DNA from: Coriobacteriaceae bacterium
GTDB lineage: Bacteria; Actinomycetota; Coriobacteriia; Coriobacteriales; Coriobacteriaceae
DNA length: 27,068 nucleotides
Direction: 5' to 3'
Assembly: GCA_902362275.1 (NCBI GenBank)
Contig: CABIWB010000011.1
Coordinates: forward strand, 52,839-79,906
Of the stretch, positions 22,820 to 27,068 are shown in pieces. The translations under genes and the position numbers were made by a program. How positions within the stretch are numbered: the stretch's first letter is position 1; each line of letters starts with the position of its first letter. The notes under the pieces are model-generated. The model did not search any database. It saw only the letters and a program-made list of their open reading frames with translations, and had not been told where the DNA came from.

Positions 22820-22848
22820 TTGACAAATATAAGTTATCGATAAACAAT
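22820..22848 (+). promoter_or_regulatory. Promoter of the six-cysteine peptide gene with embedded palindrome
   Basis: A perfect -35 box TTGACA (22820-22825) is followed after 17 bases by AACAAT (22843-22848), which matches the -10 consensus at four of six positions. The palindrome TTATCGATAA (22834-22843) lies between them, and the word TCGATAAAC (22837-22845) overlaps the -10. This is a typical place for repressor binding. The start codon follows 38 bases downstream. Confidence 0.6.
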
Positions 22849-22886
22849 AACACAAAGTAAAAGCGATAATAGAAAGGAGGAACGAT

Positions 22887-23015
22887 ATGAGCTGGATTGT
22901 CAAACCGAGTTATGTGGACCCTGGTGGTGGGTGCAACGGTTACTGCAAGACATTCTGTGGAGCACGCACTTGCGTCAATAACTGCAGCAAAAACTTCTGT
23001 TTAGTTAATCTCTAG
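22887..23015 (+). CDS. 42-residue six-cysteine peptide, candidate RiPP or bacteriocin precursor
   Basis: A short gene with a very strong ribosome site (AAAGGAGG, six bases before the ATG), its own promoter upstream and a hairpin behind it. The peptide starts MSWIVKPSYVDPGGG, a short leader-like part without hydrophobic signal sequence. A core then carries six regularly spaced cysteines at 16, 20, 24, 29, 33 and 38 (C-x3-C-x3-C-x4-C-x3-C-x4-C), ending in LVNL. An ABC ATPase and two membrane proteins follow directly. This arrangement is usual for ribosomal peptides that are exported or against which the cell protects itself. The start recalls Clo7bot-type Cys-rich peptides of clostridia, but I could not verify this. 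No radical SAM maturase, lanthionine synthetase or peptidase is near. The cysteines could therefore form disulfides, or the maturase may be elsewhere. It could also bind metal. Confidence 0.75.
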   Translation: MSWIVKPSYVDPGGGCNGYCKTFCGARTCVNNCSKNFCLVNL

Positions 23016-23023
23016 CAGTTGCG

Positions 23024-23061
23024 GCTGCTGCCAGGCGACAGTCTGGCAGCAGCGGTTTTGC
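23024..23061 (+). terminator. Attenuator-type hairpin between the peptide and ABC genes
   Basis: GCTGCTGCCAG (23024-23034) pairs perfectly with CTGGCAGCAGC (23043-23053), followed by GGTTTTGC. It starts nine bases after the peptide stop. Partial termination here would give more peptide than transporter, as is common in bacteriocin operons. Confidence 0.7.
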
Positions 23062-23083
23062 TATCAAGCAGAACGGGAGGCCA

Positions 23084-23809
23084 ATGAGTGCATCAGCGAT
23101 AAAGCTATCAAAGGTGTCAAAGCGCTATGGAAAACGGCGTGTATTGCATGACGTTTCCTTCGAGGTGGATCAGTCTGAGCTTTGCGCCCTTGTTGGTGCA
23201 AACGGGGCGGGCAAAAGCACGCTTATTAAAATAGTGCTGGGCCTCTGTGAGCCATCGTCGGGGAGCGTGGAGCTCTTTGGAGGCAAGTCGAAAAAAGAAC
23301 TGAGCCTGATGCGGACGCGTGTCGGCTATGTGCCAGATTCCTGCGGAGCATACCAATCCCTCAGTGCGGCTGAGAATCTTCGGATCCGATGTGCGGAATG
23401 GGGGCTCGATGAGAAACGTGAGGTTCCTCGCGTCTTGGGCCTAGTCGGGCTGGACGTCGATGAGAAAAAGAGCGTGAGCAGTTTTTCTCTGGGAATGAAA
23501 CGGCGACTGGATATAGCTACGGCTTTATTGGGCGACACCGACGTACTAATTTTCGATGAGCCGGCAAATGGATTGGATCCGTTGGGCATCGAGAGTATAT
23601 GGGCCCTTATCGGTCGATTGAATCGAGAGCAGGGTAAGACCATGCTCATCTCTAGTCATGATTTGGATGAGTTGGCATCGGTTGCAACAAGCTGCCTGTT
23701 TATTCATGACGGCGAACTGCAAAAAAAGGAATCGATGGACGTCATAAGGGATGAGGCGTCGTCCCTAAAAGAGTATTACAGGCGCTTGATGAAGGCGGTC
23801 TCGCTATGA
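23084..23809 (+). CDS. ABC transporter ATP-binding protein (bacteriocin/antibiotic-type)
   Basis: A 241-residue ATPase with Walker A GANGAGKST (38-46), signature FSLGMKRR (134-141), Walker B VLIFDEP with E159 and the switch histidine H192 (ISSHD). The usual Q-loop glutamine is Asp (GYVPD). The sequence is closest in style to the BcrA/LanF-like ATPases of exporters for peptides and antibiotics. GGGAGG lies before the ATG. Its stop overlaps the start of the next gene (ATGA), so the two subunits are made together. It should energise the two following membrane proteins, with the six-cysteine peptide as the likely substrate or the immunity target. Confidence 0.93.
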   Translation: MSASAIKLSKVSKRYGKRRVLHDVSFEVDQSELCALVGANGAGKSTLIKIVLGLCEPSSGSVELFGGKSKKELSLMRTRVGYVPDSCGAYQSLSAAENLRIRCAEWGLDEKREVPRVLGLVGLDVDEKKSVSSFSLGMKRRLDIATALLGDTDVLIFDEPANGLDPLGIESIWALIGRLNREQGKTMLISSHDLDELASVATSCLFIHDGELQKKESMDVIRDEASSLKEYYRRLMKAVSL

Positions 23810-24630
23810 AGCGGGCGATCCATCCCATAAAGGCAGATATGATGCGTTTGCACAGGATATTTCCGGCGAAGTTTGGTCTTGCGCTCATGCTGGCGTTCGG
23901 CCTTCTCTTCGGTATCTTTCTAAAAAACGGAACAACGTTGCTCGCCTTTGGCAATAGCGTTTTTTGGGAGGATATTGGCTTCTGCTGGAATGTAATCGAT
24001 CCTTCTGCACCCGAAGAGTCCCTTGTGCGTAGCGCCTTTGCCGGCACATCTCTGCTTGTGCCGCTCATCGTTTGCCTGGTAATTCTACAGGAGCGTGGCT
24101 ATGAAGAGGGCTGCCGAATTTCTTTGGCAAAAGGTCTCAGCCGCTTTTATGGGGCTCTAGCCCATGCATTTTCGTCTGCTTTAATAATTGGCGCAGCATA
24201 TAGTGCGCTTTGCCTTCTTCTTTTTGCAATAGCCATAATACGTGGAGGGCATAACTACTCGCACGACATGCTAACTGTATTTTTGCCCGCAATGATAGTC
24301 AACGCCGTATTGGTGATATCGGTTGCGTTGGAGACGACGACCATCTATCGGATTACAGGCAGCGCTGTATTGAGCGGGGCTGCGATAATTATTGGATTTG
24401 TCATGAGCTTGACGCTCTACGGAACTTACCTTCAGACGCCCATACCGTCCTTGCGATGGATCTTCTTTCTTCCGGGGCCGTACCTTGGAGTCGGATGTGC
24501 CCTTGGGTATAGCGATATGGGGCAGCTGACGCTTCTGGGGTATGGCGCGGCAGCCAGCTGCCTATCGGTATTGATTTACGCTCTCGTGAGCTTTTGTGCT
24601 GGGGGTGTGCTCAATGGCTCGTCAGACTAG
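23806..24630 (+). CDS. ABC transporter membrane subunit 1
   Basis: A 274-residue membrane protein with about six hydrophobic segments, at roughly residues 23-40, 82-97, 118-147, 160-180, 190-212 and 240-268. It fits the ABC-2/LanE-G-like permease pattern. No other domain is seen. It overlaps the ATPase gene by four bases and the next permease by 17, so the three are a tight transporter operon. The sequence is AT-richer than the catabolic cluster and has many rare codons for a high-GC genome (ATA, TTT, TTA), which suggests acquisition from elsewhere. Confidence 0.85.
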   Translation: MKRAIHPIKADMMRLHRIFPAKFGLALMLAFGLLFGIFLKNGTTLLAFGNSVFWEDIGFCWNVIDPSAPEESLVRSAFAGTSLLVPLIVCLVILQERGYEEGCRISLAKGLSRFYGALAHAFSSALIIGAAYSALCLLLFAIAIIRGGHNYSHDMLTVFLPAMIVNAVLVISVALETTTIYRITGSAVLSGAAIIIGFVMSLTLYGTYLQTPIPSLRWIFFLPGPYLGVGCALGYSDMGQLTLLGYGAAASCLSVLIYALVSFCAGGVLNGSSD

Positions 24631-25432
24631 AAGATTCCTTCATTCAGAATTGAAGCATGTGAGCAAATGGACGTACGCCTTAATCCTGGTAATTTATGCG
24701 TGCATGGTGGTATTGCAGCTTAATTCTTTCCCGATGTGGTTCTGTAGCCTCCGTGAGAGCAGTTTCTTGGGCTTTTTCCCAGACCCGACGCTTCGGCTAT
24801 CGGCAGAGGATGTCCTTCTATTTGGTAATTCAGAGGTTTTTCGCGGTCTGCTGTTCAACGTAGCCCCGTTGGCTCATGCGTTGTTCTTTCCGTTCATCGC
24901 GGCTTGCATTGTGCCGCGCTTTGTCAGTTCGGGCTTTATTGAGGAGCCGTGGGGGTTGTCGGAGGCTCGGGGAGGGAAGCGTGTGTGCGCTATCGTTGCA
25001 CGAGTGGTGCTGTCTTCTTTTGCCCTTTTGGGCGCTTTTGTCTTGTCGAGCGTCGTTTTGTACTGCCTTAACTGCGCAATCGTTTTGGATGCTCAGCAGT
25101 GTTTCAACCTGAATATGTTTTGCGATCGACTTCTTCTGGCGAGTGCGGTCTGCCTTGCATACGTGGTCTCTTGCGTGATCGTTGTTTCCTATTTTGGGTC
25201 CGGCTTCGGTCCTATTGGCATGCTGTTGCTTGTCAATGTCGTAACGATCTACATACAGCTCGGAGCCAATTCCATGCTTCCGTTTCCGTCCTCGATGCTC
25301 ATGTGGATTTGCGGCGTGACCCCGTTGGAGGATGGTCAATGCACCTCGATTTTAATTGACTGCCTGATTAACGTAGCAAGCGTTCTTGCCATTTGCTTTA
25401 CCGTCGACCAATTGCGGTCGAGATTTCTTTGA
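24614..25432 (+). CDS. ABC transporter membrane subunit 2
   Basis: A 272-residue membrane protein with about six hydrophobic segments and an amphipathic basic N-terminus (MARQTRRFLHSELKHVSK). It pairs with the previous subunit and the ATPase. The start at 24614 is preferred because GGGGGTG lies six bases before it; the upstream GTG at 24596 would lengthen the overlap with the preceding gene. The protein has nine or more cysteines spread over its length, including some in membrane segments, which is a little unusual. It resembles LanE/LanG-type immunity permeases in layout rather than by any firm motif. Confidence 0.82.
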   Translation: MARQTRRFLHSELKHVSKWTYALILVIYACMVVLQLNSFPMWFCSLRESSFLGFFPDPTLRLSAEDVLLFGNSEVFRGLLFNVAPLAHALFFPFIAACIVPRFVSSGFIEEPWGLSEARGGKRVCAIVARVVLSSFALLGAFVLSSVVLYCLNCAIVLDAQQCFNLNMFCDRLLLASAVCLAYVVSCVIVVSYFGSGFGPIGMLLLVNVVTIYIQLGANSMLPFPSSMLMWICGVTPLEDGQCTSILIDCLINVASVLAICFTVDQLRSRFL

Positions 25433-25471
25433 TTGTTTGTGAGGGATAATCATACCGAGCATACCAAATAC

Positions 25472-25507
25472 AGTGGGGCGGGCACCGTTGCTGGTGTCCG
25501 CCCCGCT
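25472..25507. terminator. Hairpin between convergent operons, probable bidirectional terminator
   Basis: GGGGCGGGCACC (25475-25486) pairs with GGTGTCCGCCCC (25493-25504) with one mismatch/G-T, and the stem can be extended by three pairs. It lies between the ABC operon (plus) and the amidotransferase gene (minus). There is no T-run on either side, so termination is inferred from position and stem strength. Confidence 0.55.
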
Positions 25508-25541
25508 GGCATAGGAGGCTTTAACCTGAGTGGTTCGCGAG

Positions 25542-26351
25542 TTAACGAGCCTGCTTGACCTTGGCCGCTGCCTCGACAAACGACTTCCACAGGTTAAAGT
25601 CGGTCTCGAGCGTCTTCCACGTGTACTCGGGATGCCATTGTACGCCCAGGCAGAAAGGCTGGCCTTCGACTTCGATGCATTCGGGAACGCCGTCGGTTGC
25701 CTTGGCGACCAAGTGCGTGCTTTTACCCAGACGGTCGACGCAGCAGTGATGTGCCGAGTTGGTCTGGATCAGCCTGTGCCCGCCAACCGCGCGCTCCAGC
25801 AGCGAGCCCGGCACGACCTCGACGGGGTGCACGGGGTCGTTGAGCACGTGGGTATGGCGCCACTGCGTGCGGCCCTCGCGAGCGCCCAGGCTCGGCACGT
25901 CCATGCACAGGGTGCCGCCAGTGGCGACATTGAGCAACTGCGTGCCGCGGCAGGTGGTAAAGAGCGGCTTCTTGGCGCGAAACACCTCGTTAACCAGCTT
26001 AAACTCAAAGCGGTCGCGAATTTCGCAGCACAGCGTGGGGTCGTAAGGACGCTCGTCGCCCCAGCGTTTGGGGTTGACGTCCGGGCCGCCGGGAATGGCG
26101 ATGCCGTCGGCGATATCGACGTAATGACGGATAACCTCAATGTCCTCGGTGATGGACATCTGCAGCGGCAGGCCGCCGGCGGCAAGAATGGCATCGACAA
26201 AGACACTTGCGATTTCCTCGTTGGGGGAGAGCGTCTCGCTCAAAAAAGGCTTTGCCTCTTCCCAACGCGGTGCGACGAGGATGAGTGGGCGGTCGGCGGG
26301 GTCGACGTCGACATGCGGGGTGTAGGACGATGAGGTGCGGGTTCCGATCAT
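25542..26351 (-). CDS. Class I glutamine amidotransferase, gamma-glutamyl-gamma-aminobutyrate hydrolase (PuuD) family
   Basis: A 269-residue enzyme of the peptidase C26 type, which removes gamma-glutamyl groups. The nucleophile is C134 in FTTCRGTQLLNVATGG, and the catalytic histidine and glutamate are H240 and E242 in GVQWHPEY. The PGGPDVNPKRWG loop precedes it, and NSAHHCC is the family N-S-x-H motif. Family members cleave gamma-glutamyl-GABA in the putrescine pathway or related dipeptides. None of the other putrescine genes is seen here. The start at 26349-26351 gives the expected length. It lies next to and downstream of an amino acid ABC transporter ATPase on the same strand, so it may act on imported peptides or amino acids. 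Confidence 0.92.
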   Translation of the reverse strand: MIGTRTSSSYTPHVDVDPADRPLILVAPRWEEAKPFLSETLSPNEEIASVFVDAILAAGGLPLQMSITEDIEVIRHYVDIADGIAIPGGPDVNPKRWGDERPYDPTLCCEIRDRFEFKLVNEVFRAKKPLFTTCRGTQLLNVATGGTLCMDVPSLGAREGRTQWRHTHVLNDPVHPVEVVPGSLLERAVGGHRLIQTNSAHHCCVDRLGKSTHLVAKATDGVPECIEVEGQPFCLGVQWHPEYTWKTLETDFNLWKSFVEAAAKVKQAR

Positions 26352-26438
26352 GGTTGCGGCTTTCGAATCCGGGTGGACATGGCACAGGGGTGGCGCGGGG
26401 CAAACGTTACTGATGAATTTGCCCGCGTGGCAATTGGG

Positions 26439-27068
<630 letters not shown>

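Overview
The window looks like chromosome of a high-GC, anaerobic, gut-type actinobacterium of the class Coriobacteriia, probably Collinsella or a close relative. This is inferred from the G/C-biased codon use, the abundance of ferredoxin-type and flavin redox proteins, the butyrate-kinase-type fermentation genes and the DUF2975/HTH pair. No rRNA or tRNA was seen to confirm the taxon.

Layout. (1) 1-1677, minus strand: the 5' part of a SEC-C-tagged methionine aminopeptidase and a radical SAM enzyme, separated by a long perfect hairpin. (2) 1921-3523, minus strand: a PucR-type regulator broken by one extra base in a G7 tract, divergent from the next block. (3) 3750-17456, plus strand: a catabolic cluster. 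In order it holds an iron-sulfur flavoprotein, a small 4-TM protein, a fumarate-reductase-like flavoprotein, a NuoG/GltD chimera, a NuoF-tail/ferredoxin protein, a CocE-type hydrolase, an acyl carrier protein, a phosphotransacylase, an HSL-type esterase, a second small 4-TM protein, a butyrate-kinase-like enzyme and an OFA-like MFS transporter. A strong terminator closes it. (4) 17581-19143, plus: a transposase HTH remnant, holo-ACP synthase and an alpha/beta hydrolase. (5) 19352-21612, plus: a GGDEF(degenerate)-REC-HD-GYP signalling protein and an HPt protein. (6) 21843-25432, plus, visibly AT-richer: a DUF2975 membrane protein with an XRE-type regulator, then a 42-residue six-cysteine peptide (22887-23015) with its own promoter and attenuator, followed by a three-gene ABC transporter. 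(7) 25542-27068, minus: a class I glutamine amidotransferase of the gamma-glutamyl-GABA hydrolase type and the 3' part of a polar amino acid ABC ATPase.

How the genes may work together. The main cluster can be read as one pathway: MFS import, hydrolysis of an ester or amide, flavin-dependent reduction fed from NAD(P)H through iron-sulfur proteins, and acyl transfer between a dedicated ACP, phosphate and ADP (Pta-like plus Buk-like). An ACP in the place normally held by CoA is the most unusual point. It would give either ATP formation from an acyl-ACP or ATP-driven loading of a carboxylic acid onto the ACP. A GTGCG/CGCAC dyad recurs about 85-140 bases upstream of four genes of the cluster and could be a common operator.

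The second candidate system is the six-cysteine peptide with its ABC transporter. It looks like a ribosomal peptide (RiPP or disulfide-rich bacteriocin) locus with no recognisable maturase in the window.
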